This document shows positions 19,016-28,129 of a stretch of DNA of 64,000 bases, piece by piece. A model generated the notes under the pieces. It was given only the letters and a program-made list of their open reading frames with translations. It searched no databases and had not been told where the DNA came from. The stretch comes from Rariloculus sp963665575 (GTDB lineage: Bacteria > Pseudomonadota > Gammaproteobacteria > Steroidobacterales > Rariloculaceae), in NCBI GenBank assembly GCA_963665575.2, contig CAXXDW010000002.1, positions 1-64,000 of the forward strand. The letters run 5' to 3'. Position 1 is the first letter of the stretch. Each line of letters opens with the position of its first letter. The position numbers and the translations under genes were made by a program.

Positions 19016-19268
19016 TTCAGTGCTCCCGGGCTTTTCGGTCGAACCTGCCGGATTATAGGTCAGCAGCGCGCCCGCCCGCGAGTGGCGCGGAAGCGCGGCG
19101 GCAGGCGCAAGCCACGAGCCTCGCCGATCTGCGAATGTACGGCTTGCAACGCGTGAGCGGCGCGCCGGAAGGCGAATCGACCCGCCGATCTGCGCGTGGA
19201 CCAGGTTGTCGATAGAATGGCCCGCCGGGCAAGAGCCGCACGCGCACCGAACCGCAAGGATCAAAGCC

Positions 19269-20132
19269 ATGTCAGATAACGATGTGACGGCCGCCTCCCG
19301 CACGGTGGTCAGGAAGGTCAGGGGCCAGCCGACGAGCGACGGGGCGGGCGTGCGCATGACGCGCGTCATGGGCACGCAGATACTCGATCACTTCGATCCG
19401 TTCCTGCTGCTCGACGAGTTCCGCTCCGACGATCCGAACGACTACATCGCGGGGTTTCCCGATCACCCTCACCGCGGCTTCGAAACCGTTACCTACATGC
19501 TCGCCGGGCGCATGAAGCACGGCGACAACCAGGGCAACACGGGGTTGCTCGGTCCGGGCAGCGTGCAGTGGATGACCGCCGGCCGCGGCATCGTCCACTC
19601 GGAACTCCCCGAGCAGGAAGAGGGGCTCATGTGGGGCTTTCAGCTCTGGGTCAATCTGCCCGCGAGCGACAAGCTCACGGCGCCGCGCTACCAGGACATC
19701 CAGGCCGACGGCATCCCCGAGGCCGTGCTCGGCGACGGCGTCAGGGCCAAGGTCATCACGGGCGAACTCGGCGGCGTCACGGGGCCCGTGACCGATGTCG
19801 CGACCGAGCCCGTCTACTACGACCTGCACCTGGACGGCGGCGCTTCGTACACCGTGCCGCTGCCGGCCGGGCACAACGTGTTCCTGTATATCTACGACGG
19901 CAGCATATCGGCGGGACCGCAAGGCTCCGCGCGACGCGTCAGGCGCGGCGAAATGGCGCTGCTCTCGCACGGCGGCCGCGTGGAGATCTCCGCCGATTAC
20001 AACGGCGCGCGGCTCATCCTGGTCGGCGGCCGGCCGCTCAACGAACCGATCGCACGCTACGGCCCGTTCGTCATGAACACGAACGAGGAGATCCACCAGG
20101 CCTTCGACGACTACCGCGCCGGCAGGCTCTGA
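19269..20132 (+). CDS. Pirin family protein
   Basis: 287 residues from ATG 19269 with AAGGA upstream. Double cupin: the N-terminal domain has DHFDPFLLLDEF, GFPDHPHRGFETVTY and HGDNQGNTGLLGPGSVQWM, giving the conserved metal ligands of pirin (His-x-His-Arg and the later His of RGIVHSE). The C-terminal domain keeps the AGHNVFLYIYDG strand. Bacterial pirins are cytosolic and some act as quercetin 2,3-dioxygenases or regulators. It ends five bases before the convergent glutathione transferase gene. Confidence 0.93.
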   Translation: MSDNDVTAASRTVVRKVRGQPTSDGAGVRMTRVMGTQILDHFDPFLLLDEFRSDDPNDYIAGFPDHPHRGFETVTYMLAGRMKHGDNQGNTGLLGPGSVQWMTAGRGIVHSELPEQEEGLMWGFQLWVNLPASDKLTAPRYQDIQADGIPEAVLGDGVRAKVITGELGGVTGPVTDVATEPVYYDLHLDGGASYTVPLPAGHNVFLYIYDGSISAGPQGSARRVRRGEMALLSHGGRVEISADYNGARLILVGGRPLNEPIARYGPFVMNTNEEIHQAFDDYRAGRL

Positions 20133-20137
20133 TTAAC

Positions 20138-21121
20138 TCAATTTCCGAGCCGCGCGCGGTCGTGGGCAACCGAATAATCGATGTCCGGACCCACCGGCAG
20201 GATGCGGTGCGGATTGATGCTCTCGTGGCTGCCGTAGTAATGCGCCTGGATGTAGGGGATGTCGACGGTCTCGGCGATGCCCGGCTGCTGGTACAGGTCG
20301 CAGGTATAACCCCAGAGGTTCGGGTAATCGACGATGCGGCGCACGTTGCACTTGAAGTGTCCGAAATAGACGGGATCGAAGCGCACGAGCGTGGTCCACA
20401 ACCGCCAGTCGGCCTCGGTGATCGTGGATCCGGTCAGGTACCTGCGCGTGGCGAGCCGCGCCTCGAGCATGTCGAGCGTCTCGAACACGGCCGTGACGGC
20501 TTCCTCGTAGGCGTCCTGGGTCGTCGCGAAGCCTGACTTGTAAACGCCGTTGTTGACGGTGTGATAGATGCGCTCGTTGAGTTCGTCGATCTGGCCCCGC
20601 AGCGGCTCGGGGTAGAAGTCCGGGCCCGTCGCGCCGACCTCGTCGAAGGCGCTGTTGAACATGCGGATGATTTCCTTCGACTCGTTCGAGGCGATGGTGT
20701 TGCGCGCCTTGTCCCAGAGGATCGGCACGGTCGCGCGGCCGCTGTAGTTCGAATCCGCGGCGAGATAAACCTCGTAGACGCGCCTGGCGCCGTTGATCGA
20801 GTCCTCGATCACGCCCGGCCCGGGTTCGAAGGTCCAGCCCTCCGTACCCATGAAGGAATTGACGGCCGAAAGCCCGATCATCGAATCGAGCCCCTTGAGC
20901 TTTCTGAGGATCAGCGTGCGGTGCGCCCAGGGACAGGCGAGCGAGATGTACAGGTGATAGCGGTCCGGTTCAGCCCGGAAGCCGCCCCTGCCCGAGGGGC
21001 CCGGACTGCCGTCGCTCGTGACCCAGTTGCGAAACTGCGCTTCGCTGCGTACGAAGCGCCCCTTCGACGCCTTGGTGTCGTACCAGACGTCGTGCCATTT
21101 TCCGTCGACCAGCATGCCCAT
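20138..21121 (-). CDS. Glutathionyl-hydroquinone reductase (Xi-class glutathione transferase)
   Basis: 327 residues. The CPWA motif with catalytic Cys63 (ISLACPWAHRTLI), the following LRKLKGLDSMIGLSAVN and the tryptophan-containing MGTEGWTF segment are the marks of YqjG/ECM4 enzymes, which remove glutathione from glutathionyl-hydroquinones. The alpha-helical C-terminal domain carries the conserved RFDPVYFGHFKCN and YPNLWGYTCDLYQ segments. It is cytosolic and converges with the pirin gene. Its length equals that of characterised Xi-class members. Confidence 0.93.
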   Translation of the reverse strand: MGMLVDGKWHDVWYDTKASKGRFVRSEAQFRNWVTSDGSPGPSGRGGFRAEPDRYHLYISLACPWAHRTLILRKLKGLDSMIGLSAVNSFMGTEGWTFEPGPGVIEDSINGARRVYEVYLAADSNYSGRATVPILWDKARNTIASNESKEIIRMFNSAFDEVGATGPDFYPEPLRGQIDELNERIYHTVNNGVYKSGFATTQDAYEEAVTAVFETLDMLEARLATRRYLTGSTITEADWRLWTTLVRFDPVYFGHFKCNVRRIVDYPNLWGYTCDLYQQPGIAETVDIPYIQAHYYGSHESINPHRILPVGPDIDYSVAHDRARLGN

Positions 21122-21233
21122 GCGGCTACCTTAGCGGCTCAGACGCGCCCGTCAACCGCTATCGTTTGAATTGCGCTGCGCGCGTGGTACTGTCCTGTGG
21201 CCAATCGGGGGGCAGGCGCACAGGGGACGATCC

Positions 21234-22355
21234 GTGCCGCACGAAGTAATGAACAAGGTCAGGCGCGCGCCTCGCCGGTTTCGGCGCGACGCGGGATTCT
21301 GCGGCGGGCTGTTGTTTGCGCTCGGCGCGCTGTCGCTCGGCGCCGCCGCCCAGGCCGAGACGGTCCGCCTGACCGTCGCCGCCAGCCACACCACGGCGCT
21401 GCCTTGGGTCGGCGTGATGCAGTCGCTCGTCGTGCCCGAGTCGAACCGCCGGCTCGAGGCGATGGGCAGTCCCAACCGCATCCGCTGGACGCAGGCCTAC
21501 GGCGGCTCGCTCTACAAGTACGAAAACACGCTGGAGGCCATCGAGATCGGCCTCACGGACATCGGCTGGGTCGGCACGCTCTGGGAACTGTCGAAGATGC
21601 CCCTGCAGAACGTGACGTACTACACGCCGTTTTCCAACGACGACTACCAGATGCTCTTCGAGATCTTCAACGAGCTGCACGAGGCGCTGCCGTCGCTGAG
21701 GGATGCCTGGGCCGGCCATAACGCGCGCTTTCTCGGCGGCAGCGTGCTCGACACCTACCACCTCATGACGAACTTCCCGGTCGACTCGGTCGATGACCTC
21801 AATGGCCGCAAGATTCTCGCGCCGGGTCCCTCGGCCGCATGGCTCGAGGGCACGGGCGCGGTGCCCGTCGACGGCGGGCTCACGACCTACTACACACAGA
21901 TCCAGACCGGCGTCGCCGACGGGGTGCTCACGATCCTGACCGGTGCGCCGCCGTACCGGATTCACGAGGTTGCGCCCTACATCACGCTCGTGGGTCTCGG
22001 CTCGATGCTGACAGGCGGCATGGCGATCAATCTCGACACCTGGAACGGTCTGCCCGAGGACGTGCAGCAGGTCATCGACGAACTCGGGGCCGAATACAGC
22101 AGGGGCGTGGCCAACGAGCTCGGCGTGCGCTACGAGCGGGGGCTTGAATCGATGCAGGCCGAGGGCGCGATCGTGACGACGCTGCCGCTTGCCGAAAAGC
22201 GCCGCTGGCTCGACGGCATGCCGAATATCGCGGCGCGCTGGGCCGAGTTGACCGAGGCGCGCGGCGTCCCGGCGCGCGAGGTCCTCGAAACCTACATGAA
22301 TGCGATCCGCGAGCGCGGCGGTGCGCCGCTCAGGGACTGGGACCGGGGGGACTGA
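21234..22355 (+). CDS. TRAP transporter solute-binding protein (second system)
   Basis: 373 residues from GTG 21234, which has AGGGGA six bases upstream; ATG 21249 is the alternative. The signal peptide spans about residues 22-42 (GLLFALGALSLGAAAQA). The mature part shows the DctP fold (LTVAASHTTALPWVGVMQS, GGSLYKYENTLEAIEIG, LDTYHLMTNFPVDSVDDL), and the TRAP-type YTQIQTGVADGVLTI segment. It is followed 142 bases later by the fused membrane subunit. The ligand is unknown; the sequence is distant from the receptor at 11.7 kb. Confidence 0.9.
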   Translation: MPHEVMNKVRRAPRRFRRDAGFCGGLLFALGALSLGAAAQAETVRLTVAASHTTALPWVGVMQSLVVPESNRRLEAMGSPNRIRWTQAYGGSLYKYENTLEAIEIGLTDIGWVGTLWELSKMPLQNVTYYTPFSNDDYQMLFEIFNELHEALPSLRDAWAGHNARFLGGSVLDTYHLMTNFPVDSVDDLNGRKILAPGPSAAWLEGTGAVPVDGGLTTYYTQIQTGVADGVLTILTGAPPYRIHEVAPYITLVGLGSMLTGGMAINLDTWNGLPEDVQQVIDELGAEYSRGVANELGVRYERGLESMQAEGAIVTTLPLAEKRRWLDGMPNIAARWAELTEARGVPAREVLETYMNAIRERGGAPLRDWDRGD

Positions 22356-22497
22356 GGCTTGGGCAAGGACAACGGCCCGCGGCCTGTGACTGAAGCCCGC
22401 GTTGGGCCCGATCGGGCGTATCCGGCAAGGTGGTCCATCTCCCCATGCAGCAGGCCGGTTGACGCGGGTCGTTAAGAACACACCGGGCCTTTTCCAG

Positions 22498-24405
22498 ATG
22501 CTGCAACGCTTTTTCACGAATTTCATCGGCTGGATGAACGGCGCGGGCGTCGTGTGGGTGTTCGCGCTGATGTTCCTGATCTGCGCGGACATTACCGGAC
22601 GCACGGTGTTCGACAGCCCGATCCGCGGCGTGACGGAGATGGTCTCGCTGTCGCTCGTGGCCTGCGTGTTCCTGCAGATCGCCTATGCGATCCACCGCGC
22701 CCGGCTTACCCGGGCCGAAGTCGTCGTCGGCAAGGTCGAGGCGCGCCAGCCGGTGCTCGCAAGCGACTGGTCGGCGGTGCTATTCGGCGTCGGTTGCCTG
22801 ATGTTCGCGCTGCTCGCGGTCGGCGCCTGGCCCGACTTCACGCGCGCGGTCCGAACCGCGGAGTTTGCGGGCGTCGAGGGCATCTTCACGATCCCGGTCT
22901 GGCCGATCAAGATGCTGCTCGTCGTCGGCGCCGCGGTCGCGGCGCTCGAGTGTCTGCGCCAGCTCGCCGGCCGGCTCGCCGAATCCGCACGGCTCGGCGG
23001 CGGTGCGGCGGCCTCGATGCCGCGCCTGGCGGCCCTCGTCGTTCCCGTGCTCATCGTCGCCTGTGTGGCGATCCTCTGGGCTGCCGGTGTCGAGCAGCGC
23101 ACGGTCGGCGGCGTTATGATCGCGATGGTGCTCATGCTCATCGCGCTCGGCATGCCGATCGCCATCGCCTTGCTGCTCGTCGGCTTCCTGGGGCTTGCGA
23201 TCCTCAAGCAGGACTTCGGCATCGCGACGCGCACGCTCGCGCTCGCCGCCGAAGGCACGATTTCCGAGTATGTTTTCGCCGCCGTACCGCTTTTCGTGCT
23301 CATGGGGCTCTTCGTCAACGCTTCTGACATCGGCCGCGACGCCTTCCGCGCCGCACAGCGGATCTTTGGCTGGATCTACGGCGGGCTCGGCGTTGCGACG
23401 GTGGCGGCCAACGCGCTGTTTGCGGCCATCACCGGCATCTCGATCGCATCGGCCGCGATCTTCTCGAAGATCGCCGTGCCGGAGATGGTGCGGCAGGGCT
23501 ACACGGCGCGGTTCGCCGTCGGCCTCACGGCCGGCTCCTCCGTGCTCGGCATGCTGATTCCGCCGAGCCTCCTGCTCATCATCTATGGCGTCATCGCCGA
23601 GGTCTCGATCGGCGGGCTCTTCATCGCGGCCGTGATCCCCGGAATCCTGCTCTCGATCGCGTTCGCCGCGGGCGTCGTGCTCATGGCCTGGCTCACGCCC
23701 GGTTTCGTCGGCCACGTCGACCGCGCCCGCAGCGACGCCAGGTCGATGAGCTGGCTCGAGGTGCTGCTCGGCATCCTGCCGGTCTTCGTGCTCATCATTC
23801 TCGTGCTCGGCGGCATCTACGGCGGCGTATTCACGCCGACCGAAGCGGGCGCTGCCGGCGCCTTTGCCGCGATGCTCATCGCACTCGTCAAGCGGCGCCT
23901 CGACTGGGCGAAACTCTGGGAAGTCATGCGCGAGACGGGCCAGGTGTCGGTCACGATCCTGTTCCTGATCATCGCCGCGAGCACCTTCAGCCGGATGCTG
24001 ACGCTGACCGAGCTGCCGCAGGATGTCGCGCTGTTCCTTGGCGACACGGGGCTCGGGATGTTCGGTTTCCTTGCGGCGTACCTCGTTCTGCTCATCATCC
24101 TCGGCACGGTACTCGACTCGACCTCGATATTGCTGATCCTGCTGCCGCTTGCGCTGCCGGTCGTCGGCGAACTCGGCGGCAACCTGATCTGGTTCGGGAT
24201 CGTGACCGTGGTCGGCATCGAGATCGGACTCATGACGCCGCCGCTCGGGCTCAGCGTCTATGTGATCAAATCGAGCCTCGACGACGAGAGTATCTCTCTG
24301 GGGACGATATTCGCGGGCGCGTTTCCGTTCGTCCTGATCACGCTCGCGATCACGATTCTCCTGATGGCCTTCCCCCAACTCAGCCTCTGGCTGCTGGGGT
24401 TGTGA
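22498..24405 (+). CDS. TRAP transporter fused small/large membrane subunit (DctQM)
   Basis: 635 residues. The first part of about 170 residues is a DctQ domain (ITGRTVFDSPIRGVTEMV), and the remainder a DctM domain with VPLFVLMGLFVNASDIG, GSSVLGMLIPPSLLLIIYG and GIEIGLMTPPLGLSVYVIK. Fusion of the two TRAP membrane subunits is known in many systems, including TRAP-fused SiaQM. ATG 22498 is used; upstream in-frame codons to 22402 lack a plausible start. Its stop codon lies inside a hairpin at 24397-24423. Confidence 0.93.
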   Translation: MLQRFFTNFIGWMNGAGVVWVFALMFLICADITGRTVFDSPIRGVTEMVSLSLVACVFLQIAYAIHRARLTRAEVVVGKVEARQPVLASDWSAVLFGVGCLMFALLAVGAWPDFTRAVRTAEFAGVEGIFTIPVWPIKMLLVVGAAVAALECLRQLAGRLAESARLGGGAAASMPRLAALVVPVLIVACVAILWAAGVEQRTVGGVMIAMVLMLIALGMPIAIALLLVGFLGLAILKQDFGIATRTLALAAEGTISEYVFAAVPLFVLMGLFVNASDIGRDAFRAAQRIFGWIYGGLGVATVAANALFAAITGISIASAAIFSKIAVPEMVRQGYTARFAVGLTAGSSVLGMLIPPSLLLIIYGVIAEVSIGGLFIAAVIPGILLSIAFAAGVVLMAWLTPGFVGHVDRARSDARSMSWLEVLLGILPVFVLIILVLGGIYGGVFTPTEAGAAGAFAAMLIALVKRRLDWAKLWEVMRETGQVSVTILFLIIAASTFSRMLTLTELPQDVALFLGDTGLGMFGFLAAYLVLLIILGTVLDSTSILLILLPLALPVVGELGGNLIWFGIVTVVGIEIGLMTPPLGLSVYVIKSSLDDESISLGTIFAGAFPFVLITLAITILLMAFPQLSLWLLGL

Positions 24406-24423
24406 CGAGCGTCGGCACAACCC
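24397..24423 (+). terminator. Hairpin at the end of the fused TRAP gene
   Basis: GGGTTGTG (24397-24404) pairs perfectly with CACAACCC (24416-24423) across an 11-base loop. The stem covers the stop codon of the TRAP gene. A U-run is poor (TTGTG), so termination strength is uncertain. Confidence 0.4.
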
Positions 24424-24475
24424 TTGTGACGGCCACCGCAAAGGCAGAACATCCGCAGGAACAGCGGGAGGCAAA

Positions 24476-25555
24476 ATGAAAAACAGCATCGGAACCGAAC
24501 GTAAGGCAACTTCCCGGCGCATCACCCGCAACGGACTGCTCGCATCGCTCGTTGCGTTCGCGGGGCTCACCGGAGCCGCCGTCGCGCAGGAACTCGAAGG
24601 AACGCTGATTGCCGCCAACCGCATCGGCGGCAGCGTATCGTTCTTCGACCTGACCACGGGGCTCGAGATGGCGAGGCTGCCGATCGGGCCGGTCATTCCG
24701 CACGAGATTGCCGTTTCTCCCGACGGGCGCTGGGCGCTGACCGGCGAGTACGGACCGGGTGACGATCGCGGCCGGCGTCTCGTCGTCATCGATGTTCAGA
24801 ACGCGCAGATCACCGGCCGCATCGATCTGGGCCCCGAGTCCCGGCCGCACAGCATGAAGTTCCTGCCCGACAACCGCCGCGCCGTCGCGACGCTGGAGGA
24901 TTCCGATCGGCTCGCGCTTGTCGACACGGTCGATCTCGAGGTGCTCGACACCTGGCCGACCGGCGGGCGCGAAGGCCACATGGTCCGGCTCAGCCCCGAC
25001 GGCACGCGCGCCTACGTCACGAGCCGCGGCGCCGAAGGCACGCTGTCGGTCATTTCGCTCGAGGACGATGCCGAACCCGTGGTGATCGCGACGGACATGG
25101 GCGCCGAAGGCCTGGCCGTGACGCCCGACGGCAGCGAGGTCTGGGTCGTCAACCGCGCGGTCGGGACGATTTCGGTCGTCGACACGCAGACTCTGGATAT
25201 CGTCGATACGCTCGATTCGCAGGTTGGCGCGGGTCGCGCCGAGATATCGGCCGGCGGCAAGGCGCTCGTGCCGAACGGCACGGGTGCGCAGGAGGCCGTG
25301 AAATACCTGACGCTCTACGACACCGAGGACCGCAGCGTGATCGGCGAGCTCGCGGTGAACGACGGACAGCCCGGCACGGGCTCCTTCGGCATCCACATCG
25401 TCGGCGAGACGGCCTTCGTCGCCGACCGCGGCGAGCGGTCGATCTCGATCTACAATCTCGATGATTTCCCCGCGGCGCGGACGCTCGCGAGCGACCTGCC
25501 GGATCCCGACGGGCTCGGCTATTCGCCGCTCAGGCTCGCCGTCTTCGAGCGATAA
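24476..25555 (+). CDS. Secreted YVTN/cytochrome-d1-type beta-propeller protein
   Basis: 359 residues with a long signal region (cut near GAAVAQE, about residue 38). Repeated blades carry the pattern SPDG-x-x-A/V-x-V/T (AVSPDGRWALTG, LSPDGTRAYVTS, VTPDGSEVWVVN) followed by VIDVQN/VVDTQT strands, typical of seven-bladed YVTN propellers. No heme or PQQ motif is seen. The following symporter genes start three bases after the stop, so it may be a periplasmic partner of that transporter, although this is inference. Confidence 0.85.
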   Translation: MKNSIGTERKATSRRITRNGLLASLVAFAGLTGAAVAQELEGTLIAANRIGGSVSFFDLTTGLEMARLPIGPVIPHEIAVSPDGRWALTGEYGPGDDRGRRLVVIDVQNAQITGRIDLGPESRPHSMKFLPDNRRAVATLEDSDRLALVDTVDLEVLDTWPTGGREGHMVRLSPDGTRAYVTSRGAEGTLSVISLEDDAEPVVIATDMGAEGLAVTPDGSEVWVVNRAVGTISVVDTQTLDIVDTLDSQVGAGRAEISAGGKALVPNGTGAQEAVKYLTLYDTEDRSVIGELAVNDGQPGTGSFGIHIVGETAFVADRGERSISIYNLDDFPAARTLASDLPDPDGLGYSPLRLAVFER

Positions 25556-25557
25556 TC

Positions 25558-25899
25558 TTGGCGGCACCGGGTCCCGACCTCCACGACCCGCGGATTCACG
25601 CGGCGCTCGATCGCTACTGGCGCAGTAATCTGCGCATCATGGCGGCGCTGCTCGTGATCTGGGCGGCCGTCTCGCTCGGCTGCGGCGTATTGATCGCCGA
25701 CTGGCTCAACCAGTTCCGCCTGCCGTTCACGGGCTTCCCGCTCGGCTTCTGGTTCGCGCAGCAGGGCGCCATCGTCGTCTTCGTGATTTGCATACTCGTC
25801 TATTGCCTGGCCATGAACCGGCTCGACCGGCGCCACCACGACGAGCTTCAGGCGATCGCGGCCGAGGCCCGCGCGCAGTCGGCGGCAGGAGACGATTGA
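25558..25899 (+). CDS. DUF4212 small subunit of a sodium/solute symporter
   Basis: 113 residues if TTG 25558 is the start; no good Shine-Dalgarno site is visible and the first codons are uncertain. Sequence RYWRSNLRIMAALLVIWAAV and the second helix FWFAQQGAIVVFVICILVYC are the two membrane segments of DUF4212 proteins, which always accompany ActP/VC_2705-type symporters such as the one 142 bases downstream. It is a probable auxiliary membrane subunit. Confidence 0.88.
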   Translation: MAAPGPDLHDPRIHAALDRYWRSNLRIMAALLVIWAAVSLGCGVLIADWLNQFRLPFTGFPLGFWFAQQGAIVVFVICILVYCLAMNRLDRRHHDELQAIAAEARAQSAAGDD

Positions 25900-26040
25900 T
25901 GCCAGCCCGCGAGCGAGCATCGGATTCAACCGCCAACGACCCGAACATGAGGGCGGACAAGTGCAGGTGAGCAAACCGCGCGACCCGGGGCGAGCCGGTG
26001 GGCGACTCGGCGATCTGGCCGCGGCGGAGGAGCGCGCCTG

Positions 26041-27893
26041 ATGGAAACGCGCGAATGGACGATGCTCTTCGTCGCGCTGACCTTCGGGCTGTACCTCACG
26101 ATCGCCTGGCTTTCGCGGGTTCGCGACACGGGCGGCTTCTACGTCGCCGGACGCGGCGTGCCGGCCATGGCCAACGGCATGGCGACGGCCTCGGACTGGA
26201 TGAGCGCGGCGTCGTTCATCTCGATGGCCGGGCTCATCTCCTTCATGGGCTTCGCGGGCGGCGTCTATCTCATGGGATGGACCGGCGGCTACGTGCTGCT
26301 CGCGCTGCTGCTTGCGCCGTATCTCAGGAAGTTCGGCTATTTCACGGTCCCGGACTTCGTCGGCGACCGCTTCGACTCGAACACCGCGCGCGTCGTCGCG
26401 GTGCTCTGCGCGCTTTTCATCAGCACGGTCTACGTGGCAGGCCAGATGCGCGGCGTCGGCGTCGTCTTCAGCCGCTTCCTCGAGGTCGACATCAACACGG
26501 GCGTCTTCTTCGGCATGGCGATCGTGTTCTTCTACGCGACGCTCGGCGGCATGAAGGGCATCACCTGGACGCAGGTCGCGCAATACTGGGTCCTGATCAC
26601 GGCGTTTCTGACGGCTGCGATCGCGATCGGGATCAAGCTGACGGGCGTGCCCGTGCCGTCGCTCGCGATGGGTGCGGAACTCTTGCCCGAGCAGTCGGGC
26701 GGGCAGGCCGCGTTCCTGCTCGAGCGGCTCGACCAGATCAGCGTCGATCTCGGCTTCTCGCGCTACACGGAGGCCTTCGTCGGAAGCTGGGACAAGGTCA
26801 ATGTGTTCTGTGTCACGCTCGCGCTCATGTGCGGCACGGCCGGACTGCCGCACGTGCTCGTGCGCTTTTACACGGTACCGAGCGTGCGTGCGGCGCGCTG
26901 GAGCGCGATGTGGGCGCTGTTCTTCATCGCGCTGCTGTATCTCACCGCACCCGCTACGGCCGCGTTCGCGCGCTACTTCATGATCGAGAGCCTGAACGGC
27001 GCGACCGAGGAAAGCCTGCCGGAGTGGTACCGCAACTGGGAGCAGACCGGGCTCATCAACTGGTTCGACGACGGCGACGGGCAGGTTCTCTATTCGGCCG
27101 GCGCCGACAACGAGATCTACCGCAACGGCTCGGTCGGGGCGGTCGAGATGGCCGAGATCGAACGCAGTCACCAGCAGTGGCTCGACACGGGCGGCGCGGA
27201 AGGCGCCGACGCGCGTGCGGAACTCGGCGCGCGCGGTCTCGCCGGACCCGATCAGGACATTATCGTGCTCGCGACGCCGGAGATGGCGGAGCTTGCGTCC
27301 TGGATCATCGCGCTGATCGCGGCAGGGGGGCTCGCCGCGGCGCTATCGACCGCGAGCGGCCTGCTGCTCGTGATGTCCTCGGCGATCTCCCACGATCTCT
27401 ACTACCGCATCTTCAGACCGGCCGCGACCGATGCGCAGCGGTTGCTGGTCGGGCGCTCGGTCATCGCAGTGGCCGTCGTCATCGCGGGCTCTTCGGCATC
27501 TACCCGCCGGGCTTCGTGAGCCAGGTCGTCGCGTTCGCGTTCGGCCTTGCGGCGGCGAGCCTCTTCCCCGTTCTGATCCTCGGCATCTTCTCCAAGCGCG
27601 TCGGCACGGTTCCGGCGATCGTCGGCATGGTCGTCGGCATCGGCTTCACGGCGTCGTACATCGTGTCGTCGGTCTATTTCGGAATGGCGCCGTGGACCTT
27701 CGGCATCCTGGAAAACGGTCTCAACCCGCAGGGCATCGGCGTCATCGGGATGGTGCTCAACTTCGGGGTGACGCTGTCGCTGACGCCCGTGTTCCCGCCG
27801 CCGAGCGAGGCGTCGCAGGACATGGTCGACCTGGTTCGAGAGCCGGAAGGTGTCGGTCCGGCGACCCGTATCGAGCAAGCCGTCGATCACTGA
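26041..27893 (+). CDS. Sodium/solute symporter, VC_2705/ActP-like subfamily (one frameshift)
   Basis: ATG 26041 follows GGAGGA. Thirteen or more membrane segments and SSS signatures are present (YVAGRGVPAMANGMATASDW, SAASFISMAGLISFMGF, GTAGLPHVLVRFYTV). A soluble insert of about 100 residues (near 325-420) marks the VC_2705 subfamily. The frame breaks at 27486-27489, where one base is missing in the GGG run: upstream reads AVAVVIAG and the other frame continues LFGIYPPGFVSQVVAFAFG. The corrected length is 617 residues. Partner of the DUF4212 gene; related pairs import acetate or other small organic acids. Confidence 0.88.
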
Positions 27894-27932
27894 ACCGGGC
27901 AGTCAGGGACCGGGCAACGGTCCCGGTCGCGT

Positions 27933-28103
27933 GCACGCGCTCGCGCGCGAAAACTACCGGTGGCGTCACATAAGCTCGGAACGGTAGATTCGCTGTCCCG
28001 AGCACGCGCCGGCGCGCAAATCCCCGGAGGCGCCACATGAGCTCTGAACGGTAGATACGCTGACCTGAGCACGCGCTCGCGCGCGAAAACTCCGATGGCG
28101 TCA
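27933..28103. repeat. Imperfect tandem repeat, about 68 bp, 2.5 units
   Basis: Units begin GCACGCGC at 27933, 28002 and 28069 (69 and 67 bp, then a partial unit). Shared blocks include CGCGCGCGAAAACT, CACATNAGCTC and GAACGGTAGAT. The array fills the space between the convergent symporter and flavoprotein genes, with long alternating CG tracts in each unit. Confidence 0.75.
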
Positions 28104-28129
28104 GCGCTGCGCCTGACGCGACACTTCAG

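Noticed and set aside
22780..24789. 669-codon minus-strand frame opposite the fused TRAP gene
   Set aside because: Composition (very high Arg, Asp, Glu, His) is that of a shadow; the plus-strand TRAP protein is certain.
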